DNA of 15,033 nucleotides from NCBI GenBank assembly GCA_014804495.1, contig JAAUZS010000043.1, positions 1 to 15,033 on the forward strand. Direction: 5' to 3'. The number at the start of each line of letters is the position of its first letter. Position 1 is the first letter of the stretch. Origin of the DNA: Lachnospiraceae bacterium (GTDB lineage Bacteria; Bacillota; Clostridia; Lachnospirales; Lachnospiraceae). The notes under the pieces are model-generated. The model searched no databases. It was not told the DNA's origin and was given only the letters and a program-made list of their open reading frames with translations. Made by a program: the position numbers and the translations under genes. Shown one piece after another: positions 14,513 to 15,033 of this stretch.

Positions 14513-14644
14513 GTATACCACCTCTTTCTATATTTGTGCATGTCTATATGATTCTAATTTACACCATAAACGTCAAATGCACCAGTGGAAAAAATAAGTA
14601 TAATCATACTGGAACAAAATTCTTAATGGAATTCCATATGCGGT
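14513..14644. other. Divergent intergenic region with palindromes
   Basis: Between the small leader frame (-) and the DUF1349 gene (+). It contains AGTAT/ATACT (14597-14610) with a 4-nt spacer and a perfect 12-bp palindrome ATGGAATTCCAT (14626-14637). A TTGACG hexamer on the minus strand could be a -35 for the leader frame, but no well-spaced -10 accompanies it. Confidence 0.4.
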
Positions 14645-14655
14645 TATGGTAGAAT
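14645..14655 (+). promoter_or_regulatory. Extended -10 promoter for the DUF1349 gene
   Basis: TATGGTAGAAT combines a TRTGn extension with TAGAAT (14650-14655). The palindrome at 14626-14637 overlaps the -35 position and could be an operator. A second TATAAT at 14676-14681 is too close to the ribosome site to give a normal leader. Confidence 0.4.
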
Positions 14656-14698
14656 TAATTTTGTTAATGACACAATATAATTAGCGGAGGAATTAGCT

Positions 14699-15033
14699 AT
14701 GGACATAAAAGAGTTTAAATGGACAAGGGAACCTCAAGATTACAAAATAGAAAGTGACCGAATTGAAATAACCACCAAGCCCCACACAGATTTATGGCAG
14801 AGAACATATTACCATTTTCAAAATGATAATGCTCCTGTCCTGCAAATGGAAACTGAAGAAGAATATTTCAGTTTTGTGGTCAAGACAGAATTTGATGAAA
14901 GTCACCACAGATTTGACCAGTGCGGTATCGTAATGTATCTGGATAGTGAAAACTGGCTGAAAGGCTCTATTGAATATGAAAATGATAACTATCAACATCT
15001 GGGGAGTGTAGTAACAAATAACGGTTATTCTGA
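14699..15033 (+). CDS. DUF1349 domain protein (partial, 3' end outside window)
   Basis: The first 111 codons of a gene that runs off the right edge. GGAGGAA at 14686-14692 supports the ATG at 14699. The sequence has the pattern of DUF1349 proteins, which are concanavalin-like beta-sandwich folds: an N-terminal FKWTREP, then KPHTDLWQRTYYHF, then EEYFSFVVKTEF and the strand pair QCGIVMYLDSENWLKGSIEYEND. The family is common in Firmicutes as small cytoplasmic proteins of about 190-200 residues, and the role is not established; carbohydrate binding is suspected from the fold. No signal peptide is present. It is divergently oriented from the HTH gene and has its own promoter. Confidence 0.78.
   Translation, partial: MDIKEFKWTREPQDYKIESDRIEITTKPHTDLWQRTYYHFQNDNAPVLQMETEEEYFSFVVKTEFDESHHRFDQCGIVMYLDSENWLKGSIEYENDNYQHLGSVVTNNGYS

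Noticed and set aside
1..15033. Search for tRNA genes, IS ends, integrase genes, CRISPR-like repeats and phage genes around the HD/GHKL module.
   Set aside because: None is visible by eye, so transfer of the module is only inferred from its content and the decayed right flank.

Overview
The window looks like a chromosomal segment of a low-to-moderate GC Firmicute, most likely a gut-type Clostridia (Lachnospiraceae-like). The reasons are strong AGGAGG-type ribosome binding sites, AT-rich spacers, Firmicutes-style -10 boxes, an AmmeMemoRadiSam locus, and a small CD3324-type HTH protein. This placement is inferred from style and gene content, not from a marker gene. No rRNA, tRNA, IS element, CRISPR array or phage structural gene is visible.

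Region 1 (1-5613, + strand) is the accessory part. It is a tightly packed operon of three genes: the 3' end of an unrecognised small gene, a 1532-residue protein joining an N-terminal HD-type metal site to an Hsp90-like (GHKL) ATPase and a large uncharacterised C-terminal region, and an ImmA/IrrE-type zinc metallopeptidase whose start overlaps the preceding gene by 17 nt. The architecture suggests a conflict, defence or stress-response module. It is the best candidate here for an undescribed system.

Region 2 (5614-6214) is a roughly 600-base scar zone. It holds an orphan Shine-Dalgarno sequence directly after the peptidase stop, a strong GC-rich hairpin, and a minus-strand gene remnant broken by an in-frame TGA. 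A good promoter for the next operon lies at its right edge.

Region 3 (6215-9230, + strand) carries a fused LigB-type/AMMECR1 protein and the partner radical SAM enzyme (the two-gene form of AmmeMemoRadiSam), then a family 2 glycosyltransferase.

Region 4 (9227-12261, - strand) holds an MTA/SAH deaminase-type amidohydrolase whose stop overlaps that of the glycosyltransferase tail to tail, a D-2-hydroxyacid dehydrogenase upstream of it, and a separate class I methyltransferase with its own promoter and terminator.

Region 5 (12422-15033) holds a DinB-like protein (+), a TrmH/SpoU RNA methyltransferase (-), and a small CD3324-type HTH protein (-). The HTH gene is preceded by a 23-codon reading frame and an 11-bp RNA hairpin that overlaps the end of that frame. 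The window ends in the start of a DUF1349-type protein (+), which has an extended -10 promoter and a nearby palindrome.
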